A stretch of 64,000 nucleotides of DNA, taken from contig JAEWOE010000003.1 in the NCBI GenBank assembly GCA_023460995.1, positions 124,001-188,000 of the forward strand, in the 5' to 3' direction. The DNA is from Bacillota bacterium (lineage in GTDB: Bacteria; Bacillota_I; Bacilli_A; RF39; UBA660). Both the position numbers and the translations under genes were made by a program. The notes below the pieces were generated by a model, which made no database searches, was not told where the DNA came from, and saw nothing but the letters and a program-made list of their open reading frames with translations. Positions 26,339 through 35,592 of this stretch are shown here, in pieces (the first letter of the stretch is position 1; the number at the start of each line of letters is the position of its first letter).

Positions 26339-27865
26339 ATGAAACAGAGTTTTAACAGTCAAGAGTTCAATTTAGAATTAATTTTAGAAGAATTTAACAA
26401 ATTAAGCGATGAGAAGATTAAACAACTATTTGAAGATAATGATTTAAGTGATGACTATAAATCGCTTGTTGCAGAATCTTGTTGTAAAAGAATAAGTCAA
26501 TTACCGTTTAGTCTTTTTATTAATATTGTATCATATATTGAGAATCCGCTAGTACTTATTACTAATTATAAAGATAAGATGAATTCGATGACTTATGAAG
26601 ATATAGTAAGTCTTATATATGAGGGATGTTGTTCTCCTGAATGCTTACTAGCTATAAAAGATTTAGAAATTTTTAAAAATCACTTAAAATTTGAAGTTAA
26701 TGATAAAAGAGCAGTGAAACTACAAGTTTTCGACCTTTCAAGTAAGATCTACACATCTGAATCAGATATTAGCAAGTTAGACTTAATTGGTAATGATATT
26801 AGTAAACTACTGTTATTTTACGAAAGTAATCCAATTTATAGTGAAGATATTGCTTTATTAATAGATGCTTATTTGAGTGCAATTGCTGAAAATTTTGATG
26901 AAATTGAAAGTAATAGCAATATGTTTTTCACGTGTATCGATATGCTAAACTTTAATTTAAAGTGTCATAGAGTTTTAGATTTTAACATGATAAAATTCTA
27001 TATTTTATATAGAATTAAAGAATTAAATCTTGATTCATATTGTAAGGAAATAATGATTTCTTATGTAGACAATCCTAATTCTTTCGGAGATTTTCAGTGT
27101 TCTACTAAAACATTAAGAATATTTTATAATTATGTTAAAAATGTCTTTAGACCTATTTTTGAAGCAAATAAATTAACAAATGAAATGGCAAATAATGATT
27201 TAATTAATTTAGTGCTAATTCAAATGATTTCTCACGAATTAGGTCATGTATTAGATGGTAAAAAGATTAATGATTTTCAAAGTACAAATGATACACAATT
27301 ATTATATGATAAGATTGTGACTGATCCTTTTTTAAACTATTGGTATAGGAATGGAACTTTAAGACTATTTTTAGGATACGATCAATATGTAAAAAATCAT
27401 TCGGAATTTATTGAAGAAAAAAGAGCTGATTTATTTGCTATAATGGATTGCAGTTTACAACTTGATAAAAACTTTAAGAATGGATTTTCTGAAAAATCTT
27501 TGCAATATTTTTCAGCGATAAATGCTAAAAAAATAATAGAATTTTATACTGAAAAGACTGAAAAAGGATTGAAAATATGTACTCCTATGCAAAAATTTGA
27601 TAAATTTTATACATCGCAAATGCCGAATAATAGCGAACTTCTAGATCCTTATTTAAAAACAAATATTAATACGTTAAATGATTCAATTATGGAAAATTTA
27701 TTACTAGGTGATTCAATTCCACAATATATTTTAGAGAAAATTTTAAAATTTGCAAACGATCAGGAAGTCACAAATAATATTTTTTTTGAGATAGAAAAAT
27801 TGATTGATGAATGTGAAAGTTTAGAATCAAAACATGAGCAGCAAACAGAATCTAGTAAAAAATAG
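26339..27865 (+). CDS. Putative zinc metallopeptidase (HELGH)
   Basis: 508 residues, no signal peptide. ISHELGHVLDG at ~297-307 is an HExxH zinc site, and EEKRADLFA ~60 residues later offers an acidic third ligand as in gluzincin-type peptidases. The N-terminal ~280 residues are helical and repeat-like without a recognised family; the C-terminal ~100 residues are helical. Likely cytoplasmic, or released by an unknown route. RBS TTAGGAGA before ATG 26339. It borders the toxin array but differs in composition little from core genes. Substrate unknown. Confidence 0.7.
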   Translation: MKQSFNSQEFNLELILEEFNKLSDEKIKQLFEDNDLSDDYKSLVAESCCKRISQLPFSLFINIVSYIENPLVLITNYKDKMNSMTYEDIVSLIYEGCCSPECLLAIKDLEIFKNHLKFEVNDKRAVKLQVFDLSSKIYTSESDISKLDLIGNDISKLLLFYESNPIYSEDIALLIDAYLSAIAENFDEIESNSNMFFTCIDMLNFNLKCHRVLDFNMIKFYILYRIKELNLDSYCKEIMISYVDNPNSFGDFQCSTKTLRIFYNYVKNVFRPIFEANKLTNEMANNDLINLVLIQMISHELGHVLDGKKINDFQSTNDTQLLYDKIVTDPFLNYWYRNGTLRLFLGYDQYVKNHSEFIEEKRADLFAIMDCSLQLDKNFKNGFSEKSLQYFSAINAKKIIEFYTEKTEKGLKICTPMQKFDKFYTSQMPNNSELLDPYLKTNINTLNDSIMENLLLGDSIPQYILEKILKFANDQEVTNNIFFEIEKLIDECESLESKHEQQTESSKK

Positions 27866-28000
27866 TTTAGCATATCATTAGCTTTTAAGTCTGAAATAAT
27901 TATTTTTTAAAATAGTAAAATAATATAGATTCTATATACCAAAAAGTAATCTTTTTAGTATAAATATTATAATTGCTCTATTTTAAAAAACGACATCTTG

Positions 28001-28009
28001 TGCTAAAAT
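28001..28009 (+). promoter_or_regulatory. Extended -10 promoter of the YgjV-acetyltransferase gene
   Basis: TGCTAAAAT, an extended -10, 27 bases before the start codon. The preceding gap (27866-28000) is AT-rich and shows nothing else. Confidence 0.45.
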
Positions 28010-28035
28010 ATAGTAAGAGTAGGAGATTATCATAT

Positions 28036-29103
28036 ATGGACTTAATGTTTATACTAGCACAGATATTTGGTGTAGTAGCGTGGTTTTTACTAGCAATAAG
28101 TTATTATAGAGAAAACACCAAAAGAATATTATTTCTTCAGTTATTATCAATATCTTTTTATTGTCTTAATTATTTATTTTTAGGAGCATTTACTGGAATA
28201 ATAGTTATTTTAATAGAACTAACTAGAGATTATGCTTATTATAAAACAGATAAAGATAATTTAGTCTTTTTATGTAGTATACCATTATATTTGATTCTAG
28301 CGTATTTTTCAAGGAATGATTTAATAGAATTAATTCCTATTGTAGCAAGTGTTTTTGAAGGTTTTACACTTACTAAAAAGAAGTTTATTATAGTACCAGG
28401 AGCTCTATTGGTATACACTTTATGGATTGCTTATGATATGGCAGTTAGATCATATACCGGCGTTATAACTGATGCTATAATAGTAGGATCTAATCTATTT
28501 ATAATAATTGGATACTTTATTAGATTAAAGAGAATAAAAGATTTTAAAGTAATAAGTAATCACCATATTGATAAAGAAACTTTTAAGGATATATATTCTC
28601 TTGATAAAGCTAATTATGATAAAGATATACTATGGGACTCTAAGTATCAAGAAGATTTATATAATCGAAATAAGGACTCATTTACTTTTATAAAATATAA
28701 AAAAGATATACTTGGTTATGTTAATTATTTAGTTCTTACTAAAGAAGAATATGATGAGATAATTAATTTAGATGAACTTAAAATTAATTACGATAAAGAA
28801 GATATATTAACTTATAAATTAGAATCTAGTAATTATATAATAATAGATTCTATTGTTATTAAGCCTGACTATGAAAGTAAAAAAGTAGTAAAGATATTTT
28901 CAAGAGCAATTAGAAAGTATTTTAGAGAAAAAGAAAAACAAGGTTATAAGATTGATAGTATTGTTTCCGTAGGTGTAACTGACTTTGAAAAGAAGGTATT
29001 AGAAGACAGTTCTTTTATAAAGATAAAGAAATTAAATGATAATAATATACTATATAAGTATAATAAGAAGGGTAGTAATATTAATGGAAAAAGAAATAGT
29101 TAA
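28036..29103 (+). CDS. YgjV-like membrane protein fused to a GNAT-like acetyltransferase domain
   Basis: 355 residues from ATG 28036 (RBS TAGGAGAT); a 21-codon upstream extension is unlikely since it overlaps the promoter. Residues 1-~175 hold six or so membrane segments and resemble the YgjV family of small inner-membrane proteins (QIFGVVAWFLLAISYYRENT). Residues ~180-355 look like a GNAT acetyltransferase fold, with IIIDSIVIKPDYESKKVVKI in the position of the acetyl-CoA binding strand-loop. The domain pairing suggests acetyl transfer at the inner face of the membrane; substrate unknown. Overlaps the next gene by 20 bases. Confidence 0.65.
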   Translation: MDLMFILAQIFGVVAWFLLAISYYRENTKRILFLQLLSISFYCLNYLFLGAFTGIIVILIELTRDYAYYKTDKDNLVFLCSIPLYLILAYFSRNDLIELIPIVASVFEGFTLTKKKFIIVPGALLVYTLWIAYDMAVRSYTGVITDAIIVGSNLFIIIGYFIRLKRIKDFKVISNHHIDKETFKDIYSLDKANYDKDILWDSKYQEDLYNRNKDSFTFIKYKKDILGYVNYLVLTKEEYDEIINLDELKINYDKEDILTYKLESSNYIIIDSIVIKPDYESKKVVKIFSRAIRKYFREKEKQGYKIDSIVSVGVTDFEKKVLEDSSFIKIKKLNDNNILYKYNKKGSNINGKRNS

Positions 29104-30394
29104 GAAGTTACATGATAGTAATACAAATAAAATAGTAATTGGAAATATTGATACTGGTAAAACAGGTAATGTTTTATTTCCATTAGTAGATTATATTATT
29201 TCTGAAAAAGAGAATTTATTAATTATAGATTCTAAGGAAGAGTATTATAAAACATATATTAATGAGTTAAAGGAAGCTAAATATGATGTAGTAGTTTTAA
29301 ACTTTAGAGATACCAAAAAGACTAATACTTGGAATCCACTTGAGTATCCATATAGTTTATATAAAAATGGTGATAAAGATCTAGCTATTGATTTAGTTAC
29401 TAAAATAGGAGAGATTATCTTCCATGATGATAGTACTTCTGATCCATACTGGGAAAACTGTGCGACAGACTTTTTTACTGGAGTTGTTCTTGGATTATTT
29501 GATGACGCTAAGGTAAGTGAAGTTAACTTAAATAGTGTTTTTGGTATGTTTAACTCTGATAAGAAGATAAAAGAATCTTATTTATTAAATAGATATTTTA
29601 GTTTGAAGGATAAAACAGACCCAGCTTATTTAAGCGCTTCTAGTACTGCTTTTGCACCTAAAGAGACAAGGGCTAGTATTTTATCACTTGCTAAGCAAAA
29701 GCTTAAACCATATATCTTAAAATATAGTTTAACTAACATGCTTTCTAAAAGTAATTTTGATTTCATAAAACTTCTAAATAAAAAAACAGCTATATTCATA
29801 ATAACTAAAGATGAAAATACTGATATTAATTTACTAGCGCCAATATTTATTAATCATTTATATAGTTTAATTTTAGCAAATAAAGAAAAATTTAAATATA
29901 ACTTTATATTAGATAATTTCGATACTCTAGTAAACGTTAATGGGTTAGTAGATATGTTAAGTTCATCTCAATATAGAAATGTTAATTTCTATATTGGTAC
30001 AAGAAATCATGATAGCTTTACTCATACCTATGGTAAAAATACTGAAAGTATACTTACTAAAATATCTATGGAAAGTACAAGTATTAAAATAGAAACTAAT
30101 GGTACTACTACTAAAACTATAAAGGGAAGAAATCTTCTTAAGAAAGATTTATATTTCACTGAGATAGAGTATCCTGATGCACCAAATAATAAGTATAATG
30201 TATTTGATGTAGAAAAATATGTTACAGATAAGTTCTTAGAGCAGATAGATGATATAACCAAGGGAGCTTCTAAAGCAGTAGATAAACTTGGTAAAAAAGC
30301 ATCTGAAATAACTAGTGAGTTAGGAATAGATGAAGTAATAAGTAAAATAGATAAGAAGATAGCTGAACTATCCAAAGGAAAAAGGACTAATTAA
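29084..30394 (+). CDS. VirD4/TraG-like ATPase without conjugation neighbours
   Basis: 436 residues from ATG 29084. The N-terminus has a P-loop-like GNIDTGKTGN (VirD4 usually GxTGSGKG), followed by the family order: LLIIDSKEEYY, VVVLNFRDTKKTNTWNPLEY, DPYWENCATDFFTG, and FILDNFDTL where coupling proteins have Walker B with an acidic pair. NFYIGTRNHDS fits the late FxxQS-like region. No membrane anchor is present, and no relaxase or type IV secretion genes lie in the window. Probably an adapted soluble relative; a DNA or protein pumping role is unproven. Confidence 0.7.
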   Translation: MEKEIVKKLHDSNTNKIVIGNIDTGKTGNVLFPLVDYIISEKENLLIIDSKEEYYKTYINELKEAKYDVVVLNFRDTKKTNTWNPLEYPYSLYKNGDKDLAIDLVTKIGEIIFHDDSTSDPYWENCATDFFTGVVLGLFDDAKVSEVNLNSVFGMFNSDKKIKESYLLNRYFSLKDKTDPAYLSASSTAFAPKETRASILSLAKQKLKPYILKYSLTNMLSKSNFDFIKLLNKKTAIFIITKDENTDINLLAPIFINHLYSLILANKEKFKYNFILDNFDTLVNVNGLVDMLSSSQYRNVNFYIGTRNHDSFTHTYGKNTESILTKISMESTSIKIETNGTTTKTIKGRNLLKKDLYFTEIEYPDAPNNKYNVFDVEKYVTDKFLEQIDDITKGASKAVDKLGKKASEITSELGIDEVISKIDKKIAELSKGKRTN

Positions 30395-30407
30395 GTTCTT
30401 TTTTTCA
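30381..30407 (+). terminator. Terminator of the VirD4-like gene
   Basis: AAAGGACT-AATTA-AGTTCTTT (one G-T) followed by T residues. Confidence 0.65.
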
Positions 30408-30428
30408 TATATTTTTTTAGGTGAAATT

Positions 30429-31505
30429 ATGAAAAAAGTAATATTGTTTTTAATACTTATGTTAATCCCAGTAAAAGTATTTGGATATTCCAGTAGTGCG
30501 ACTAGTGCCATTTTAATGGATACAGATAATAATAGAATTATATATTCTAGTAATATTCATAATGTCAGAAGTGTTGCTTCTATATCTAAAATAATGACAG
30601 CCGTTCTTGCGATAGAATCAGGCAAACTAGATGATATTGTAATTATTGGTGATGAGATAGAAGGATCTTATGGATCAGGCGTTTATATATCTAAAGATGA
30701 AAAATTAACTCTTGAAGATTTAGTATATGGTTTAATGCTTAGGAGTGGTAATGATGCTGCTTTAGCAATTGCTAATTATGTAGGTGGATCAACCGAAAAC
30801 TTTGTTAAAATGATGAATGAAAAAGCGGTAAGTATTGGTATGAAGGAAAGTACTTTCTATAATCCTAGTGGACTTGACAGTAGTACAATGAAAGGTAATT
30901 ATTCTTCCGCATATGATATGGCGGTTCTTGCTAGTTACGCAATGGATAATGAGACATATAAAGAAATAACAAAGACTAAGAATTATAAACTTAAAACTAA
31001 TAAAAATACCTATGAATGGATTAATAAAAATAAGTTACTATCTTCATATAAATATACAACAGGAGGTAAAACAGGATTTACAGAAATAGCTAGACGAACT
31101 CTTGTCACTACTGCTAGTAAAGATGGTGTAAACCTAGTGGCAGTAACATTAAATGATGGTAATGATTTTGGAGATCATAAATCTTTATTTGAAGAAGCTT
31201 TTAAAGAATATACTAATTATGAACTTTTAAAGAAAGGTTATATAGATATAATTGATGAAGATTATTATAGTAATAGAAAATTCTATATAGAAGAAAAATT
31301 TAATTATATACTTAATGATAATGAAAAAGACAGTGTTCTTTTAAAATTTAACTTAGATAGAAAATATACATACGATAATGGTGATAAAGTAGGAGTAGTC
31401 TCTGTATATATTGGTGATAAAGAAGTATTTAAAACTGATGTTTATATTGAACTTAAAAAAAAGAAAATTAAAATTATAGATATGATATTAGGGTGGTTTA
31501 AATGA
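30429..31505 (+). CDS. dacB: D-alanyl-D-alanine carboxypeptidase, DacB-like
   Basis: Removes the terminal D-Ala from peptidoglycan stem peptides outside the membrane. 358 residues: signal peptide (~1-19), then the penicillin-binding motifs SISK (S-x-x-K), SGN and KTG, giving the serine carboxypeptidase S11 family, and a C-terminal beta domain. A final hydrophobic/amphipathic end can hold it at the membrane. It forms an ATGA-overlap cluster with spmA and spmB, the arrangement of the sporulation dacB-spmA-spmB operon, so it likely trims cortex peptidoglycan. Confidence 0.88.
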   Translation: MKKVILFLILMLIPVKVFGYSSSATSAILMDTDNNRIIYSSNIHNVRSVASISKIMTAVLAIESGKLDDIVIIGDEIEGSYGSGVYISKDEKLTLEDLVYGLMLRSGNDAALAIANYVGGSTENFVKMMNEKAVSIGMKESTFYNPSGLDSSTMKGNYSSAYDMAVLASYAMDNETYKEITKTKNYKLKTNKNTYEWINKNKLLSSYKYTTGGKTGFTEIARRTLVTTASKDGVNLVAVTLNDGNDFGDHKSLFEEAFKEYTNYELLKKGYIDIIDEDYYSNRKFYIEEKFNYILNDNEKDSVLLKFNLDRKYTYDNGDKVGVVSVYIGDKEVFKTDVYIELKKKKIKIIDMILGWFK

Positions 31506-32080
31506 TTAACTTAATTTGGGGAGGATTTATATTACTAGGTATTATTTATTACTTAATTACTGGTAATATTAGTAGTATAAATGACCAAATATTATCTAGT
31601 GGTAAGACAAGTTTAGATATGATTATTCAAATGTTTCCAGTAATGGCTGTGTGGCTGGGACTCATGAATATTGCCAAAGAAGCAGGTTTATTAAATAAAT
31701 TATCTAGTTTTATATCACCAATTCTAGGTAAACTATTTCCAGAAATTCCCAAAGGACATGAATCAATTTCTTTTATTGCATCAAATGTTGTTGTTAACAT
31801 GTTTGGTCTTGGAAGTGCTGCTACACCATTTGGATTAAAAGCAATGAAATCCTTACAAGAACTTAATAAGAAAAAGGATGTTGCTAGTAGAAGTATGATA
31901 ACTTTTCTAGTTCTAAATACAGGCGGAGTTACTATAGTACCAACAACAATAATATCTCTTCGTATGATGCATGGTAGTAGTAACCCTACAGAAATAGTAA
32001 TAACTTGTGTTTTAGCTACCATTTGTTCTTCTGTATCAGGACTTATCTTGGATAGAATTATAGCAAGGAGAAATTCATGA
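31502..32080 (+). CDS. spmA: Spore maturation protein A
   Basis: 192 residues, a membrane protein with a nucleoside-recognition (gate) domain. MFPVMAVWLGLMNIAKEAGL and the conserved GLGSAATPFGLKAMKSLQ loop are typical of SpmA. With SpmB it is needed for proper dehydration of the spore core. Overlaps dacB by 4 bases and spmB by 4 bases, so the three are co-translated. Confidence 0.9.
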   Translation: MINLIWGGFILLGIIYYLITGNISSINDQILSSGKTSLDMIIQMFPVMAVWLGLMNIAKEAGLLNKLSSFISPILGKLFPEIPKGHESISFIASNVVVNMFGLGSAATPFGLKAMKSLQELNKKKDVASRSMITFLVLNTGGVTIVPTTIISLRMMHGSSNPTEIVITCVLATICSSVSGLILDRIIARRNS

Positions 32081-32595
32081 ATCTAATATCAAGTTTAATA
32101 ATACCAATAATGGTTTTAGTGGTTGTATTATATGGTATATATAAGAAAGTAGATATATATGATGTATTTATAGAAGGGGCTAAAGAGGGTTTCTCAATGG
32201 TCCTAACTGTTTTTCCTTATTTATTAGGAATGATACTCGCTATAAACTTATTTTTAAATAGTAATATACTAAGTTCCTTAGTAAACTTTTTAGAACCTGT
32301 TCTTCGTATAATAGGCATTCCATTTGATATTATACCAATGGCAATTATGCGACCAATATCGGGAACTTCAACGCTTGCTATACTAAATAATATATTTTCA
32401 CAATACGGACCAGATTCTTTTATAGGAAGATTAGCATCTACTATTCAAGGATGTACTGATACCACTTTTTATGTAATAACACTATATTTTGGAAGTATAG
32501 GTATTAAAAAAATAAGATATAGTTTATATGTTGGTTTATTTGCTGATCTAGTGGGTATTATAGCTAGTATATTAATAGTAAAGTGGATTTTTTAA
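32077..32595 (+). CDS. spmB: Spore maturation protein B
   Basis: 172 residues, a membrane protein of the same gate-domain family; MRPISGTSTLAI and GCTDTTFYVITLYFGSIGIK are hallmark SpmB segments. Last gene of the dacB-spmA-spmB unit. No clear terminator follows, but a TATAAT at 32619 likely starts the next gene. Confidence 0.9.
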   Translation: MNLISSLIIPIMVLVVVLYGIYKKVDIYDVFIEGAKEGFSMVLTVFPYLLGMILAINLFLNSNILSSLVNFLEPVLRIIGIPFDIIPMAIMRPISGTSTLAILNNIFSQYGPDSFIGRLASTIQGCTDTTFYVITLYFGSIGIKKIRYSLYVGLFADLVGIIASILIVKWIF

Positions 32596-32645
32596 TATTG
32601 CTTTTTCATCTATAAAGGTATAATATATATAATAGGTGATAGCAT

Positions 32646-33440
32646 ATGAATAATATAAAAATAATTGAAGCAGAAATGCGTGAAAAGGCTAATTATGATT
32701 TAGCAAAAAGCATGATAAATGTATCTAAAAAAACACTAGACGTTCTAGCAAATACATATAGTTTAGAATTTAATAGTATAAATGATGATTTATATCGTAT
32801 AATAACTATTAGTATGTTTTCTTTGTTAGAACAAAATAACGCTATTGGTAAAAAAACGCAAGATATTTTATATGATAATGCTATCGGTTTAAGAAGTTCT
32901 CTTGAAAAGGAACAAGTAGAATTAATTCAAATATCAAGTTCACTTAGTAAAATTATGGAAGAGAAAATGGGCAACCAGTTACTAATTCAAATAAAAAGTA
33001 ATGGTACTAAAACAGAAACTAATTTAAGTGATTATATTACGAAAACAGCGAGTGCTGGTAAAACTTTGTCAAGTAGTTCTTTTCCAAATATCGAAAGACA
33101 AATTGATTTTTATAACAATAAAATAGTTCAAGAATTAAAAGTTCAAGATAACTTATCTTTAGCAAATGAAATAATGGATTTGTTAAATAGTTCTAAATTG
33201 ATATATTTATATAAATTAAGCTGTGAAAATAAAATTATGTTTGGCAATTTTGCAAATCTAGTTAATACAACAGGAACATACTTTACTAATTATGCTAAAA
33301 GTGTTGATGATTTAATTATATCTAGAACACCAAGTACAGATATGGATGAACTTGGAGTTCCAAAAGAAAGAAGAAGTTTAATTCAAAATTTACAATCTGC
33401 TAGAGAATTATACTTAGGAGATGAACAAAAGAAAAAGTAG
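32646..33440 (+). CDS. Helical protein of unknown function
   Basis: 264 residues, almost entirely predicted helical, no membrane segment or signal, no recognised family. RBS AGGTGAT before ATG 32646, with -10 TATAAT at 32619-32624. It ends in a terminator. Its position after spmB may be coincidental. Confidence 0.7.
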   Translation: MNNIKIIEAEMREKANYDLAKSMINVSKKTLDVLANTYSLEFNSINDDLYRIITISMFSLLEQNNAIGKKTQDILYDNAIGLRSSLEKEQVELIQISSSLSKIMEEKMGNQLLIQIKSNGTKTETNLSDYITKTASAGKTLSSSSFPNIERQIDFYNNKIVQELKVQDNLSLANEIMDLLNSSKLIYLYKLSCENKIMFGNFANLVNTTGTYFTNYAKSVDDLIISRTPSTDMDELGVPKERRSLIQNLQSARELYLGDEQKKK

Positions 33441-33463
33441 TATAGCAATATGCTACTTTTTCT
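33432..33463 (+). terminator. Terminator of the helical-protein gene
   Basis: AAAAAGTAG pairs with CTACTTTTT, followed by TCTTG. The left arm overlaps the last codons. Confidence 0.7.
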
Positions 33464-33491
33464 TGTAAATAAGGCCTTTAGATGGTATAAT
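33463..33491 (+). promoter_or_regulatory. Promoter of rluB
   Basis: TTGTAA, 17-base spacer, perfect TATAAT, 16 bases before the GTG start. Confidence 0.65.
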
Positions 33492-33507
33492 GTCTATGGT
33501 GATATGA

Positions 33508-34233
33508 GTGGAAAGAGTACAGAAAGTAATTGCTAATAACGGTTATTGTTCAAGACGTAAGGCTGAAGAATTAATCAAAAAGGGCAAAGTAAAAGTTAAT
33601 GATGTAGTTATTAGAGAATTAGGTACTCTAGTAAATACAAATGATACAATTGAAGTTGATGGATATGTTTTAGAAAACAATGTGGAAAAAGTATATATAT
33701 TACTTAATAAGCCACGTGGTGTAGTAACATCTACAAGTGATGATAAGCATCGTAAAGTTGTTACAGATTTAATCAATATACCAACTAGAGTATATCCAGT
33801 AGGTCGATTAGATTATGATACAACAGGTGCATTACTACTTACAAATGATGGGAATCTAACAAATTTATTGTTACATCCTAGTAATAATATTGAAAAAGTA
33901 TATATTGCTAAAATAAAGGGTATACTAACTGTAGGACATCGTAAAACACTAGAAAATGGTGTTGTTATCGATGGAGAAAAAACAGATAAATCAAGAGTAA
34001 GAACTCAAAAAATTGATCGAAAAACAAATACATCAATTGTTGAAATAACTATTCATGAGGGAAGAAACCATCAAATTAAGAATATGTTTAAGGCATTAGG
34101 ATACGAAGTGATTAAATTACGTCGTGATAGTGTTGCTTTCTTAAACTGTGATGGCATTCCAACTGGCGAATACAGATTTTTATCAGTAAAAGAAGTAAAA
34201 GTATTATATAACTTGGTAAACAATTCTAAGTAA
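33508..34233 (+). CDS. rluB: 23S rRNA pseudouridine synthase RluB
   Basis: Makes pseudouridine in 23S rRNA. 241 residues: N-terminal S4 RNA-binding domain (~1-60, RVQKVIANNGYCSRRKAEELI) and the RsuA/RluB catalytic domain with GRLDYDTTGALLLTNDG, holding the catalytic Asp. The start is GTG 33508 with GGTGAT upstream; the nearby ATG at 33503 is in another frame. RsuA-type proteins of other specificity are the main alternative. Confidence 0.88.
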   Translation: MERVQKVIANNGYCSRRKAEELIKKGKVKVNDVVIRELGTLVNTNDTIEVDGYVLENNVEKVYILLNKPRGVVTSTSDDKHRKVVTDLINIPTRVYPVGRLDYDTTGALLLTNDGNLTNLLLHPSNNIEKVYIAKIKGILTVGHRKTLENGVVIDGEKTDKSRVRTQKIDRKTNTSIVEITIHEGRNHQIKNMFKALGYEVIKLRRDSVAFLNCDGIPTGEYRFLSVKEVKVLYNLVNNSK

Positions 34234-34234
34234 T

Positions 34235-34262
34235 ATAGTGCTTTTTTCACACTATTTTTTTA
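34235..34262 (+). terminator. rluB terminator
   Basis: ATAGTG pairs with CACTAT across a 9-base loop, followed by seven T. Confidence 0.65.
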
Positions 34263-34301
34263 CTAAACATACAATATAATATTATGACAGGGGTGATTAT
34301 T

Positions 34302-35540
34302 ATGGTTAAAATTTATGGAGAAGTAGATGCATTAACAAATATAAATAATGAATCTTATTTAAAAAGAAATTATCAAACATATATTAGTAAATATCCTGAT
34401 TCTAAATTTATAATGTTTGACTTCAAAGATTTTAAACATTTTAATGATACATATGGACATGATATTGGAGATGTTTATTTAAAACTATTTGCTGAAATTT
34501 TGAAAGAAAATTTTAAAGATTCAGTAGTTGTAAGACTACATGGTGATGAGTTTGTCATACTAACAAACAAATCTTTAGAAGAAATTGATAAATTATTTAA
34601 TTTGTGTGATTCAAGAATAAAGTTATCTTTTGATGCTGGAGTTATACCTGAAGTATTTAGTTATAATGCGGGTATAGTTAATGCTGAGCATGGAATAAAT
34701 AATACAGCTACTAAAGCTGATTATATGATGTATTATGCTAAACAAAATAATAAGCGTTCGCAGTTTTTTAAAGCTGAAATTTGGAACAAGAAGATGCTTG
34801 AAGATGACTTTATCAAATCAATTAATGAGAGTACAGAAAATAGAGAATTTAATTATTTTAGTCAAACTTTATATACACCAGATAAAAACAAAACAGAATT
34901 TGAATCTATATGCACAAGGGGTAAAGATTGTAGTATCATATTTACACCTGAAAAGTATGACTTTTTAAGAAACAATTCACAGCTAAAAAAAATTGATTTA
35001 TTTAATTTGCAATATTTATTATTGAGACTTAATTTAGATAATAATAAAGTAATACTTAGTTTAGATCATAAATCATTATTATCAAAACCTGATTTAATTG
35101 AATATTTACAATTATTAGTTGAGGTTATGAATTTTAAGTCAAATAATTTAGTAATTAGTATAAATGTTAATGATATTGACAAGAAAAATCAAGATAAGCT
35201 TATTAACTTAATTAATAATATAAAAGCATTAGGTTTTAAAGTTGGTATAGACAGATATAATAGTAAAACAGGTGATACAATTTATGAAAACGCACCTGTT
35301 GATTATATAAAATTTGATGATGCTTATTGGAAAAGCGCACTAGATAATCCCAAAATAGATTATTCTTTAAAATCAAAAGTTAATATGTTTACAAATTATA
35401 TAAACCCATCTATTCCAATATTTACATGTATTGAGAAAGAACATGAATTTATATATGCAAAAAACATAACTAAAAAACCTATATTATTAGGTGGTAATTA
35501 TTTTGAAGAAAGTAAAAAAATGATATTAAAAAAAGACTAA
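34302..35540 (+). CDS. Degenerate GGDEF-EAL protein
   Basis: 412 residues. Residues ~1-150 are a GGDEF-like diguanylate-cyclase fold (FDFKDFKHFNDTYGHDIGD is the conserved start), but the active-site signature reads HGDEF instead of GGDEF. Residues ~165-412 resemble an EAL phosphodiesterase fold (ISINVNDIDKKNQDKLI, KALGFKVGIDRY, DYIKFD) without an EAL motif or most metal ligands. Such proteins usually bind rather than make or break c-di-GMP. Start ATG 34302 is preceded by AGGGGTGAT; the ATG at 34284 is too close to the -10 (34275). Confidence 0.8.
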   Translation: MVKIYGEVDALTNINNESYLKRNYQTYISKYPDSKFIMFDFKDFKHFNDTYGHDIGDVYLKLFAEILKENFKDSVVVRLHGDEFVILTNKSLEEIDKLFNLCDSRIKLSFDAGVIPEVFSYNAGIVNAEHGINNTATKADYMMYYAKQNNKRSQFFKAEIWNKKMLEDDFIKSINESTENREFNYFSQTLYTPDKNKTEFESICTRGKDCSIIFTPEKYDFLRNNSQLKKIDLFNLQYLLLRLNLDNNKVILSLDHKSLLSKPDLIEYLQLLVEVMNFKSNNLVISINVNDIDKKNQDKLINLINNIKALGFKVGIDRYNSKTGDTIYENAPVDYIKFDDAYWKSALDNPKIDYSLKSKVNMFTNYINPSIPIFTCIEKEHEFIYAKNITKKPILLGGNYFEESKKMILKKD

Positions 35541-35583
35541 ATATTAATAACTATTGTAGTTATATTAATATTTAGTCTTTTAT
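35531..35583. terminator. Bidirectional terminator
   Basis: A long near-perfect palindrome: AAAGACTAAATATTAATAAC with its complement ending TTTAGTCTTT, flanked by A and T runs. It separates the GGDEF-EAL gene from the convergent ferredoxin gene. Confidence 0.8.
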
Positions 35584-35592
35584 ATTGTTGTA

